Shown here: piece by piece, positions 1 to 8,695 of the stretch
How the letters are laid out: every line of letters begins with the position of its first letter
Position numbering within the stretch: the stretch's first letter is position 1
Notes under the pieces: generated by a model
What the model was told of the DNA's origin: nothing
The model's database searches: none
What the model saw: only the letters and a program-made list of their open reading frames with translations
NCBI GenBank assembly: GCA_900544225.1
Contig: UQUD01000074.1
Span: forward strand, 1-9,393
DNA: 9,393 nucleotides
Direction of reading: 5' to 3'
Source: an uncultured Collinsella sp.
GTDB lineage: Bacteria > Actinomycetota > Coriobacteriia > Coriobacteriales > Coriobacteriaceae
Translations under genes and position numbers: made by a program

Positions 1-3000
1 GTCGACCCGCACGACCTGGGCGAGACGGCCCGCGCCTGCATGCCCACTATCCTGCACGCCTTCCTGGGCCGTCCGGACGACACGCCCGCCGGTGATGCCT
101 TCGAGCGTCGCCTGTACGTGTGCCGCCGCACCATCGAGAAGAAGGCCGACGCCGAGTTTGCCCTGCGCGACAAGATCTTCTACGTGTGCTCCATGAGCTC
201 GCGCACCATCGTGTACAAGGGCATGCTGGTCGCCACGCAGATGCGTCGCTTTTTCATCGACCTCAACGACGCCGCCGTCAAGACGGCCGTGGCGCTCGTC
301 CACTCGCGCTACTCCACCAACACCACGCCCAGCTGGGAGCGCGCGCACCCCAACCGTTTTATCATCCACAACGGCGAGATCAACACCCTCAAGGGCAATG
401 TCAACTGGATCCGCGCCCGCGAGCCCAACCTGTACAGCCCCGTGCTGCAGCACGATCTTGAGCGCGTGATGCCCATCATCAACCGCGAGGGTTCCGACTC
501 CGCGATTCTGGACAATGTGCTTGAGTTCCTGGTCATGAACGGTCGCCCGCTTACGCGTGCCGCGTCCATGTTGCTGCCCGAGCCGTGGGACCACAACGAC
601 AGCCTGAGTGAGGAGCGCCGCGCCTACGACGCCTACCAGTCCATGCTCATGGAGCCGTGGGACGGTCCGGCCGCCATCGCCTTTACCGACGGCCGCACGC
701 TGGGTGCCGCCCTCGACCGCAACGGACTGCGCCCTGCTCGTTACTACGTGACGCGCGACGGTCGCTTTATGCTGGCAAGCGAGGTGGGCACCATCGAGGT
801 GAGCCCCGAGAACATCCTGACGAGCGGCTGTCTGGGGCCGGGCCAGATGCTCGAGGTCGACTTTGCCCGCGGGCGCGTCATCTACAACGACGAGCTGCGC
901 GCCCGTTACGCCAAGGAAAAGCCCTACCGTGATTGGATTGCCGAGGAGACGCTGACCGTCGACGCGCTCGATAGGCCTGTCGCGGCAACGCCCGCCGAGG
1001 ACGCCGAGGTACCCGCCGCCGCGCGCATGGCTAAGCTTGGGTATCACTGGGATGACGTTGACGAGGTCGTGCGTCCCATGGCCCAGCAGGGCAAGGCGCC
1101 GCTCGCCTCGATGGGCATCGATGCGCCGCTGGCCTGCCTGTCCAAGAAGACGCGCTCCTTCTACGACTATTTCTATCAACTGTTCGCTCAGGTCACGAAC
1201 CCGCCCATTGACGCCCTTCGCGAGCATATGGTCACCTCGACCACGCTCTACCTGGGCAACCACGGCAACCTGCTCGAGGACTCCCGTACGGCCTGCCAGC
1301 TGGTTCGCTTGGAGCGCCCGCTGCTCAACGAGGAGGAGTTCGAGCGTATCTGCGCTATCGACCGCGTGGGCTTTAAGACCTGCCGTTTCCGTGCCGTGTA
1401 CCGCCGCGATGCCGGCGAGGGTGCACTGCAGGCTGCGCTCAAGCAGCTTGCCGAAGACGTTGAGGCTGCGGTCCGCGACGGCGTGAACATCGTGGTGTTG
1501 AGCGATCGTGCCGCTGCGGGCGAGGTGCCCGTGCCGTCGCTGCTCGCCGTTGGCTGCGTGCACAACCACCTGATCCGCGCCGGCGTGCGTACCTTTGCCG
1601 ACATCGTGGTGGAGTGCGGTGACGCCGTGTCCCCGCACGACTTTGCGGCGCTGGTGGGCTACTCCGCGAGCGGCATCTATCCGTACAACGCACATGCGTG
1701 CATTCGCGATCTGGCGGCATGCGGCGACCTGGACGTGACGGCCGAGCAGGGCATCGCCAACTACAACAAGGCTGCGACCGCTGGCATCGTCTCCATCATG
1801 TCCAAGATGGGCATCTCCACGGTGCAGAGCTACCATTCGGCGCAGATCTTCGAGGCCGTGGGCTTTACGCCGGAGTTCGTCAACGCGTACTTCGCCGGCA
1901 CGGTGAGCCGTGTGGGCGGTATGGGTGTCGAGGACGTTGAGCGCGAGCAAAACGAGCGCTACGACGCCGCGCTCGCTATCCTTAAGAGCCCGGCTCCCGG
2001 TCAGCTGCCCACGCTGGGCCTGACCAAGTGGCGTCCGCTCGGCGGCGAGGATCACCTCATCGATCCGCAGACTGTCTACTTGCTGCAGACCGCCTGCCGT
2101 GAGGACAGCTACGACACCTTTAAGGAGTACAGCGCCCGCCTGCACCGCACCGGCCGCGCCGTGCGCCTGCGCGACCTGCTCGACTTTGATGCCAGCGGCC
2201 GCACTCCGGTGGCACTCGACGAGGTCGAGCCCGCGCTCAACATCGTCCGCCGCTTTAACACCGGCGCCATGTCGTATGGCTCCATCAGCAAAGAGGCACA
2301 CGAGTGCATGGCCATCGCCATGAACCGCCTGCACGGCCGTTCCAATTCCGGCGAGGGCGGCGAGGACCCGCGTCGCGAGACCCCGCTGGCTAACGGTGAC
2401 TCCAAGAACTCCGCCATCAAGCAGGTGGCAAGCGCGCGCTTTGGCGTGACGAGCCGCTACCTGTGCAGCGCCTTCGAGATTCAGATCAAGATGGCCCAGG
2501 GCGCCAAGCCCGGCGAGGGTGGCCACCTGCCCGGCAAGAAGGTCTACCCCTGGATTGCCGAGGTCCGTCAGTCCACGCCCGGCATCGGCCTGATTTCGCC
2601 TCCGCCGCACCACGATATTTACTCTATCGAGGACCTGGCAGAGCTGATCTTCGATCTTAAGAACGCCAACCCCGGTGCGCGCGTGTCGGTCAAACTGGTC
2701 AGCGAGGCCGGCGTCGGCACCATCGCCACCGGTGTGGCCAAGGGTGCTGCCGACAAGATCTTGATCAGCGGCCACAATGGCGGCTCGGGGGCCGCTGCGC
2801 GCGATTCCATTTGGCACGCGGGTCTGCCGCTGGAGCTCGGCCTTGCCGAGGCTCAGCAGACGTTGCTGCAAAACGGCCTGCGCTCCCGCGTGGTGCTCGA
2901 GGCCGACGGCAAGCTCATGGATGGCACCGATGTCGCCGTCGCCTGCTTGCTGGGCGCCGAGGAGTTTGGCTTTGCGACCATGCCGCTCATCTCCATGGGC

Positions 3001-4305
3001 TGCCTCATGCAGCGCGACTGTCAGCAGGACACCTGCCCGGCCGGCATCGCCACGCAAAACTGCCGCCTGCGTCGCGGCTTCCGCGGCAAGCCCGAGCACG
3101 TCGAGCACTTTATGCTCTTTGTTGCCGAGCAGCTGCGCGAGGTCATGGCGAGCCTGGGCTTCCGCACCGTCGACGAGATGGTCGGCCATCCCGAGTGCTT
3201 ACGCCAGATCGAGGTGCCGGGCAACCGCAAGGCCAACCTGCTCGACCTGTCGCCTGTGCTGGCAAGCGCGACCTGCGAGTTCGGTGCGCATATCCCGGGT
3301 GCCGACGGTCGTCACTTCCTGCCGCAGATGGCCGCGGACAGCGAGCTCGACAAGACGCTCGACTCCACGTTGTTTGTGCCCTATACGGCCGATGCCCGTG
3401 CGCACCTGCGTCCGATTCGCTTCCGCGCCGATATCGCCAACGTCAACCGCTGCGTGGGCACCATCTTGGGCAACGCGGTGACCAAGGCGCATCCCGAGGG
3501 CCTGCCCGCCGGCTCCATCACCATCGATTGCGACGGTTCGGCCGGTCAGAGCTTTGGCGCCTTCCTGCCGCGCGGCATTACGCTCAACGTGTGCGGCGAC
3601 GCCAACGACTACTTTGGCAAGGGCCTTTCGGGCGGCGAGGTGTCGGTGCGCCCCAACCCGCATGCGACCTACAAGTTCGACGAGAACATCATCGTGGGTA
3701 ACGTTGCGTTCTTTGGTGCCACGAGCGGCCGCGGCTTCATTAACGGTCTTGCCGGCCAGCGTTTTGCCGTGCGCAACTCCGGTGCCACCGTGGTGGTCGA
3801 GGGCTGCGGCAACCATGGCTGCGAGTACATGACGGGCGGTCTGGTGCTCATCCTGGGCGAGGTCGGGCAGAATTTTGCCGCCGGCATGACAGGCGGCGTG
3901 GCCTATGTCTTTGACCAATATGGCACGCTCGACGCCCGCGTGAACCACGAGAGCGTTGAGCTCAAGGCCCCGACGGCCGGCGAGCTGGCGCAGATTCGCG
4001 AGCTTATCCAGGAGCACGTGGACGCGACGCAGAGCCCGCGCGGCATTAAGTTGCTCTACAGCTTTGAGACGATGAGCAAGCACTTTGTGAAGGTCATTCC
4101 GACCGAGTACGAGCGCGTGCTGGCGATTGTCGCCGCGGGCGAGGCCGTGGGCAAGACGCATGCGCGGGCTGAGGAGCTGGCGTTTGACATTGTGACCGGT
4201 CGCGCGAGCGCCGCGGATGTCGCTCGCTTTGATGTGGCGGGTGGTGTCGCTGGCGCTGTACCCGCCGCCGCCAGCTCTGTTGCTTCGACCAAGAAGGAGG
4301 CGTAA
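1..4305 (+). CDS. gltB: Glutamate synthase large (alpha) subunit, 5'-truncated by window
   Basis: Large subunit of glutamate synthase: it hydrolyses glutamine, channels the ammonia and reductively aminates 2-oxoglutarate to glutamate, in the cytoplasm. The frame is open from base 1, upstream of the first ATG at 40, and aligns with GltB there, so about 100 residues including the N-terminal nucleophile Cys of the amidotransferase lie outside. Counting from base 1, visible parts are: class II glutamine amidotransferase (HSRYSTN at ~101, HNGEINT at ~123, EGSDSA further on); central domain (TNPPIDALRE at ~399); FMN/2-oxoglutarate domain (NTGAMSYGSIS at 753, GGHLPGKK at ~840, GHNGGSG at 924); 3Fe-4S cysteines in a C-X5-C-X4-C pattern at 1001, 1007 and 1012; and a C-terminal glycine-rich beta-helix (GXGXG) domain. 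The 1434 visible residues fit the usual ~1500. The Ala-rich C-terminal tail carries the gltD ribosome binding site. Identification is very secure. Confidence 0.97.
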   Translation, partial: VDPHDLGETARACMPTILHAFLGRPDDTPAGDAFERRLYVCRRTIEKKADAEFALRDKIFYVCSMSSRTIVYKGMLVATQMRRFFIDLNDAAVKTAVALVHSRYSTNTTPSWERAHPNRFIIHNGEINTLKGNVNWIRAREPNLYSPVLQHDLERVMPIINREGSDSAILDNVLEFLVMNGRPLTRAASMLLPEPWDHNDSLSEERRAYDAYQSMLMEPWDGPAAIAFTDGRTLGAALDRNGLRPARYYVTRDGRFMLASEVGTIEVSPENILTSGCLGPGQMLEVDFARGRVIYNDELRARYAKEKPYRDWIAEETLTVDALDRPVAATPAEDAEVPAAARMAKLGYHWDDVDEVVRPMAQQGKAPLASMGIDAPLACLSKKTRSFYDYFYQLFAQVTNPPIDALREHMVTSTTLYLGNHGNLLEDSRTACQLVRLERPLLNEEEFERICAIDRVGFKTCRFRAVYRRDAGEGALQAALKQLAEDVEAAVRDGVNIVVLSDRAAAGEVPVPSLLAVGCVHNHLIRAGVRTFADIVVECGDAVSPHDFAALVGYSASGIYPYNAHACIRDLAACGDLDVTAEQGIANYNKAATAGIVSIMSKMGISTVQSYHSAQIFEAVGFTPEFVNAYFAGTVSRVGGMGVEDVEREQNERYDAALAILKSPAPGQLPTLGLTKWRPLGGEDHLIDPQTVYLLQTACREDSYDTFKEYSARLHRTGRAVRLRDLLDFDASGRTPVALDEVEPALNIVRRFNTGAMSYGSISKEAHECMAIAMNRLHGRSNSGEGGEDPRRETPLANGDSKNSAIKQVASARFGVTSRYLCSAFEIQIKMAQGAKPGEGGHLPGKKVYPWIAEVRQSTPGIGLISPPPHHDIYSIEDLAELIFDLKNANPGARVSVKLVSEAGVGTIATGVAKGAADKILISGHNGGSGAAARDSIWHAGLPLELGLAEAQQTLLQNGLRSRVVLEADGKLMDGTDVAVACLLGAEEFGFATMPLISMGCLMQRDCQQDTCPAGIATQNCRLRRGFRGKPEHVEHFMLFVAEQLREVMASLGFRTVDEMVGHPECLRQIEVPGNRKANLLDLSPVLASATCEFGAHIPGADGRHFLPQMAADSELDKTLDSTLFVPYTADARAHLRPIRFRADIANVNRCVGTILGNAVTKAHPEGLPAGSITIDCDGSAGQSFGAFLPRGITLNVCGDANDYFGKGLSGGEVSVRPNPHATYKFDENIIVGNVAFFGATSGRGFINGLAGQRFAVRNSGATVVVEGCGNHGCEYMTGGLVLILGEVGQNFAAGMTGGVAYVFDQYGTLDARVNHESVELKAPTAGELAQIRELIQEHVDATQSPRGIKLLYSFETMSKHFVKVIPTEYERVLAIVAAGEAVGKTHARAEELAFDIVTGRASAADVARFDVAGGVAGAVPAAASSVASTKKEA
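4294..4300 (+). promoter_or_regulatory. Ribosome binding site of gltD inside the 3' end of gltB
   Basis: AAGGAGG ends 10 nt before the ATG at 4311 and lies within the last codons of gltB (stop 4303-4305). This fixes the gltD start and suggests that the two subunits are translated in a coupled way from one mRNA. Confidence 0.85.
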
Positions 4306-4310
4306 GTGCC

Positions 4311-5792
<1,482 letters not shown>

Positions 5793-5826
5793 GGCAATCA
5801 CGGAGTTACTCAGCAATCGAATCAGC

Positions 5827-5920
5827 AAGGGCTGTCCCCAACGGCCGGCACATAAGGAATGTCCCAAAGTGTCGGCAGTTGGGGACATTCCTTATGTGCC
5901 GGCATCCGGGGACACTCCTT
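5827..5920. repeat. REP-like nested palindrome downstream of gltD
   Basis: The inner arms 5844-5865 and 5882-5903 are perfect 22-bp inverted repeats (GCCGGCACATAAGGAATGTC... and its complement) around a 16-nt loop; pairing can extend into the loop through CCAA/TTGG with one bulged G. An outer pair TGTCCCC (5833-5839) / GGGGACA (5908-5914) follows after a 4x4 internal loop, then AAGG/CCTT at the ends. Palindromes carrying TGTCCCC/GGGGACA are typical of bacterial intergenic repeat families linked to REP-associated transposases (general knowledge; no such transposase is in this window). No T tract follows, so a classical terminator is unlikely, although the stem could protect the 3' end of the gltBD mRNA. 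Confidence 0.85.
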
Positions 5921-6079
5921 GCGGGTTTGCGAGCGTTTTGCTCGTTTGCCGACGTCTGGTTGCCTGCCTGTTGACGTTTGCGTTCGTCGCGCTCTGCTGT
6001 TTATGTGGCGGCTTTAGTTGCTTATGGACAGCGGCGCGGGTGATTCGTCTAGTTCTACCTGCGATTTTGTGGCAATTTG

Positions 6080-6085
6080 TATAAT
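6080..6085 (+). promoter_or_regulatory. Candidate -10 box (TATAAT) for the 235-aa gene
   Basis: A perfect TATAAT lies in an AT-rich stretch (caatttgTATAATctgc) of an otherwise GC-rich region, 131 bp upstream of the ATG at 6217. The sequence 17 bp upstream (ACCTGC at 6057-6062) is a poor -35, and the TG sits directly against the hexamer, so it is not a proper extended -10. If used, transcription would begin near 6092 and give a leader of about 125 nt. Confidence 0.4.
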
Positions 6086-6169
6086 CTGCAAGTATCCCGT
6101 CAAGTGTTTGGCAAGCATCTGGTTTGCAGCCTGATGCCCATTTCGCCCGCGCTGGCGGCGACCACCTGC

Positions 6170-6211
6170 CCTCCTCGTAAGCTCAAATTGAGGTTCATCA
6201 GTTTGAGGAGG
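6170..6211 (+). promoter_or_regulatory. Leader hairpin that can sequester the ribosome binding site
   Basis: The ribosome binding site GAGGAGG (6205-6211) ends 5 nt before the ATG at 6217. CCTCCTC at 6170-6176 is its exact complement. A second segment, CTCAAA (6182-6187), can pair with TTTGAG (6202-6207), covering the first half of the site, or CTCA/TGAG (6182-6185/6189-6192) can form a small local hairpin. These exclusive pairings would allow translational control. The complementarity is seen directly; regulation is inference. Confidence 0.45.
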
Positions 6212-6216
6212 ATGCC

Positions 6217-6924
6217 ATGGCTGATCATGTTTTGGACCGGGGACGTCTGGCCGAATCTGTCGGTAACGATATTGCCGACATGGCTCAGTTTTGGATGCTG
6301 CGCAAGTTTCAGTTTTTGGAGTCGGCGCGCACACAGTTCGAAGTGATAGTCGATCCATGGCTCAGCTATTGCGAAGAACCATCGCAAAGCGAAATCATGG
6401 CCTATAACATGGCATTTACCGATTGGCTGCTGTTCGAGCGTCCCTATTACCATGGCAAGACGCTGCTTGAGCTGTATGTGGACGAGCCGCCGGCGTCGCT
6501 TTCGCCTGCTTCGCTCAGGCGGCTCGAACAGGTGCGCGACACGCAGTATTTCTCGCGCTTTGGCATTTTGGACAAGGATCCTGCGACTGGTATGGTCGCG
6601 TTGCGCGACACGCGCACCGACCGTCGTTTTGATGTCTACGACCCACATATCGTGCAAAAAGAGCACTGGCGCGAAGGTGCGATTGCGGTGCGCATTGCGT
6701 GCGTTGACGATGTCTGGCTGACGGCGGGGCAGCTCTACCTCTACGACATTGCGCGCCTGAGCGATACGGCGGTCGACGGGCCTGGCGCCGTCCATCCGGA
6801 AGACCTGGAAGACGGCTTTGATACCTCGCGTATCAGCTTCTTTTTGAGGCTGGTCCGCGACATCATGGGTGTCCAGGGGCGCTACGTAAAGTCGCTCAAT
6901 ATTTATAAGCAGGAGTGGGAGTAG
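6217..6924 (+). CDS. Hypothetical protein, 235 aa, conserved-type but unassigned
   Basis: I do not recognise a named family. The start is well supported by GAGGAGG 5 nt upstream. The protein is soluble by appearance: no signal peptide, membrane segment or cysteine cluster. Residues 67-90 (FTDWLLFERPYYHGKTLLEL and on), followed by a loop of about 20 residues and then a region containing RFGILDKDPATG and VALRDTRTDRRFDVYD (roughly 115-145), resemble the pattern found in many uncharacterised SEC-C-associated proteins: a helix with (F)xxW(F)xF(D/E)RP, then Gly-Thr/Leu-Leu-Glu, then a small beta-barrel-like part with 'G...L.D..T'. No SEC-C zinc motif is present. The C-terminus (FFLRLVRDIMGVQGRYVKSL) looks helical. 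It stands alone, with its own putative promoter on the left and the palindrome array on the right, so the context gives no function. Confidence 0.8.
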   Translation: MADHVLDRGRLAESVGNDIADMAQFWMLRKFQFLESARTQFEVIVDPWLSYCEEPSQSEIMAYNMAFTDWLLFERPYYHGKTLLELYVDEPPASLSPASLRRLEQVRDTQYFSRFGILDKDPATGMVALRDTRTDRRFDVYDPHIVQKEHWREGAIAVRIACVDDVWLTAGQLYLYDIARLSDTAVDGPGAVHPEDLEDGFDTSRISFFLRLVRDIMGVQGRYVKSLNIYKQEWE

Positions 6925-6965
6925 GGGATGGGCGGCTGTCGCCTGCCTTGCCTTCTGCCTTTATA

Positions 6966-7020
6966 TCTCGATCTGTAACGTTCAGGGACAAAAAACCGGT
7001 CTTCCTGTTACAGATCGAGA
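6966..7020. repeat. Palindromic unit R1
   Basis: The arms 6966-6979 and 7007-7020 are perfect 14-bp inverted repeats. The loop contains GAC...GTC (6987-6989/6999-7001) as a short inner pairing. It starts 41 bp after the stop of the 235-aa gene. Confidence 0.9.
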
Positions 7021-7045
7021 CGAATGCTTGAGCGCCGCTGGTTTG

Positions 7046-7100
7046 TCTAAATTTGTAACGTTTAGGGGCCTGGAGAACGTCTACCTGTTACAGATCGAGA
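7046..7100. repeat. Palindromic unit R2
   Basis: The arms are 7046-7059 (TCTAAATTTGTAAC) and 7087-7100. This is the most diverged left arm: positions 4, 5 and 8 differ, the last leaving a possible G-U pair. The inner TGTAAC/GTTACA is intact. Confidence 0.88.
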
Positions 7101-7123
7101 TGTTTGGAACCTGGCTGGGGATG

Positions 7124-7178
7124 TCTCAATCTGTAACATCTACAGGCCAAAATTCGACCTAACTGTTACAGATCGAGA
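7124..7178. repeat. Palindromic unit R3
   Basis: The arms are 7124-7137 and 7165-7178, with one mismatch (A at arm position 5). The second half of this unit belongs to the 71-bp segment repeated in array 2. Confidence 0.9.
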
Positions 7179-7218
7179 CAAAGGTTGGACGCGGTGCCGA
7201 AAGATCTTGATCTGTAAC
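7148..7218 (+). repeat. 71-bp direct repeat, left copy
   Basis: This matches 8665-8735 at 68 of 71 positions (differences at 7160, 7174 and 7208). It spans the second half of R3, a whole spacer and the first arm of R4. The 26-bp spacer 7179-7204 is identical to 8696-8721. Confidence 0.9.
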
Positions 7219-7259
7219 GTCTAGCGGCCAAAAACCGGTCTACCTGTTACAGATCGAGA
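7205..7259. repeat. Palindromic unit R4
   Basis: The arms are 7205-7218 and 7246-7259; T at position 4 leaves a G-U pair. In the loop, GGCC (7226-7229) can pair with GGTC (7237-7240) with one G-U, giving an inner stem. Confidence 0.9.
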
Positions 7260-7285
7260 CAAAGAGGTGCAATGCTGCGCGAACG

Positions 7286-7340
7286 TCTCGATCTGTAACG
7301 TTTGGCGGCTGCTTGTGCCCGTAACTGTTACAGGTCGAGA
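7286..7340. repeat. Palindromic unit R5, just upstream of the nuclease-like gene
   Basis: The arms are 7286-7299 and 7327-7340 (GTTACAGGTCGAGA, one G-U). Its right edge lies 54 bp before the preferred start at 7395 and 27 bp before the ATG at 7368, a position suited to an operator or promoter-proximal hairpin. Confidence 0.9.
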
Positions 7341-7394
7341 CGTTTGTCGGCGGCGGCAACAGCGGCGATGCCCCATTTTTTCGATGTGGTGGTG

Positions 7395-8438
7395 ATGGAA
7401 GTGTCTAATACCGTTTTTAAACACAAGCATGCAGCACGTAACACCTTGGCGCGGAATAGGATGCTTGCCAGGCTCACGGAGGCGGCTGAACAAGGTGTGC
7501 TGCTTGTAACGCACGACAATGCCGAGCTCATGTGGCTGCGGCGCCATGTGGGCACAGACGATATTACGGAGCCCGAATCGTACCTATTCTGTTTTCAGCA
7601 TGAATGGGATGCATTGACGCCGCCAGAGCGGGCTCGGTGGACTATCAAGGGGCTTGCCGAGTTTCACCCCGATTGGGCGTTTTGGGGATATGACGCCGCG
7701 CTGATATGGGGTCTGGAGGTGCCGAATGATCTGCTTGGGCCGCGTTACTTGGTCAAGACGGGTTGTTCGGTGGCGTTGAGTACAGGATGTCGGCTGTTGC
7801 GTCCGCAGGCGGCGGGTGCGCTTGAACAAGTCGATGGCGTGCGGGTGACGCCGTTTTGGCGCACGGTGGAGGATTGTCTGCTGCGTGCGCCGTTCTCCTA
7901 CGGGTTGGCGATCGCCGATTCTGCATTGCGGGCAAGGGACGTATCGCGCGACGACCTCTGCGAACGGCTCCAGGTCGATTGCGAGGGCAGGCGAGGGTAT
8001 CGCAGAGCTCAGGTGATTGCGTCGCATGCGGACGGGCTGTCCGAAAACGGTGGCGAGTCTCGGTTCCGAGCGTTCTTTATTGCATACGGTTTTCCGGTGC
8101 CAGAGCTGCAGGTGGAGTTTCGCGACCCGCTTGATCTGAGCCAAGTGTTTCGGGTCGACTATTTCTGGAGGCTCGAGGACGGGACACGCGTCATCGGCGA
8201 GCTCGACGGAAAGGGAAAGTATGCCTTGCAGAACGGCGAGGGTCGGGAGTCGGTCGACCCGTTCGTGGCAGAGCGTCAGCGGGAATCTCATCTGACAATG
8301 CTCGGGCACAAGGTGCTTCGGTTCACGTTTGATGAACTCAAGAACCCGGGGAAATTGATTGAAAAGATGAGGCTAGCAGGTATTCCGCAGCGGGCCGATT
8401 TGGCTGAGGGATGGAAGCGTCAGTGGTATGGGCGCTAA
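7395..8438 (+). CDS. AbiEi-like protein with C-terminal DUF559/Vsr-type PD-(D/E)XK domain
   Basis: Function unproven. From the start used here (347 aa), residues ~97-165 (WGYDAALIWGLEVP ... GVRVTPFWRTVEDCLL) match the pattern of actinobacterial proteins annotated as AbiEi-family antitoxin-domain proteins (W-x-SAA-x-x-GLP, then DGVxVTxxxRTxxD). The C-terminal ~130 residues fit DUF559/Vsr-like endonuclease folds: E221 in GGESRFRAFF, D255 in FRVDYFWR, E269-L-D-G-K273 in IGELDGKGKY, R296-E297 and KVLRFTFDEL. These acidic and Lys residues suit a PD-(D/E)XK active site, so the nuclease fold may be active (inference). The start is uncertain: 7395 lacks a strong ribosome binding site (GGTGG lies too close); ATG 7368 and TTG 7302, inside palindrome R5, are alternatives. 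No AbiEii-like toxin gene is adjacent. Palindrome arrays flank it on both sides. Confidence 0.8.
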   Translation: MEVSNTVFKHKHAARNTLARNRMLARLTEAAEQGVLLVTHDNAELMWLRRHVGTDDITEPESYLFCFQHEWDALTPPERARWTIKGLAEFHPDWAFWGYDAALIWGLEVPNDLLGPRYLVKTGCSVALSTGCRLLRPQAAGALEQVDGVRVTPFWRTVEDCLLRAPFSYGLAIADSALRARDVSRDDLCERLQVDCEGRRGYRRAQVIASHADGLSENGGESRFRAFFIAYGFPVPELQVEFRDPLDLSQVFRVDYFWRLEDGTRVIGELDGKGKYALQNGEGRESVDPFVAERQRESHLTMLGHKVLRFTFDELKNPGKLIEKMRLAGIPQRADLAEGWKRQWYGR

Positions 8439-8480
8439 GGGGTGCAACTGACACGGATATGGTTGTTCCTGCCGGGTTTG

Positions 8481-8535
8481 TCTCGATCTGTAACAACAAG
8501 GGGCCGTTTGGCCTCGTAACTGTTACAGATCAAGA
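8481..8535. repeat. Palindromic unit R6
   Basis: The arms are 8481-8494 and 8522-8535 (one mismatch at position 4). The loop has the strongest inner hairpin of the set: GGGGCC (8500-8505) with GGCCTC (8510-8515), six pairs including one G-U, closed by a 4-nt GTTT loop. Confidence 0.9.
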
Positions 8536-8560
8536 CAAAAGGTTGGCTACCGCTAAAAGA

Positions 8561-8615
8561 TCTCAATCTGTAACGTCTAGAGGCCGAAAACCTGTCTACT
8601 TGTTACAGATTTAGA
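8561..8615. repeat. Palindromic unit R7
   Basis: The arms are 8561-8574 (TCTCAATCTGTAAC) and 8602-8615 (GTTACAGATTTAGA). Position 5 is A-T instead of the usual G-C, a paired change; position 4 is mismatched. Its loop closely resembles that of R4. Confidence 0.88.
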
Positions 8616-8640
8616 TGTTTGACGATGGGGCCGGAGAATA

Positions 8641-8695
8641 TCTCGATCTGTAACATCTGACGGTCAAAATTCGACCCAACTGTTACAGATTGAGA
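8641..8695. repeat. Palindromic unit R8
   Basis: The arms are 8641-8654 and 8682-8695, with one G-U. The loop segments GGTC (8662-8665) and GACC (8673-8676) pair perfectly; compared with GGCC/GGTC in R4 the middle pair changes from C-G to T-A. Confidence 0.9.

Larger units (their letters stand above)
5793..6216. other. Intergenic region between gltD and the 235-aa gene
   Basis: This 424-bp stretch holds the hairpin at 5827-5920, the TATAAT box at 6080-6085 and a leader that can hide the next ribosome binding site. I see no credible gene: the open frame at 5770-6084 starts inside gltD and is translated straight through the palindrome. No intrinsic terminator (GC stem followed by a T run) is visible after gltD. 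The stretch 5921-6060 shows nothing I can assign. Confidence 0.6.
6966..7340. repeat. Palindrome array 1: five 55-bp units, ~80-bp period
   Basis: Five units begin at 6966, 7046, 7124, 7205 and 7286 (steps of 80, 78, 81 and 81). Each is exactly 55 bp: a 14-bp arm of consensus TCTCGATCTGTAAC, a 27-nt loop and the inverted arm GTTACAGATCGAGA. Spacers are 25, 23, 26 and 26 bp. Half-sites therefore alternate in orientation about every 40 bp. The array fills the gap between the 235-aa gene and the AbiEi-like/nuclease gene. It is not a CRISPR: the repeat is a long-loop palindrome, spacers are partly related to one another, and no cas genes are present. Confidence 0.93.

Noticed and set aside
6966..7340. 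Series of intrinsic terminators after the 235-aa gene
   Set aside because: The stems are only moderately GC-rich, have long loops, and are followed by sequences such as GACAAAG instead of a T tract on either strand.
7302..7394. Longer N-terminus of the nuclease-like protein starting at TTG 7302
   Set aside because: This start lies inside palindrome R5, has no ribosome binding site, and adds a low-complexity Ala/Arg stretch unlike the family. ATG 7368 remains possible.
7501..7515. TTGTAACG inside the nuclease-like gene as a tenth repeat arm
   Set aside because: Only the short core matches, no partner arm occurs 27 nt away, and the bases encode a normal part of the protein (LLVTHD).
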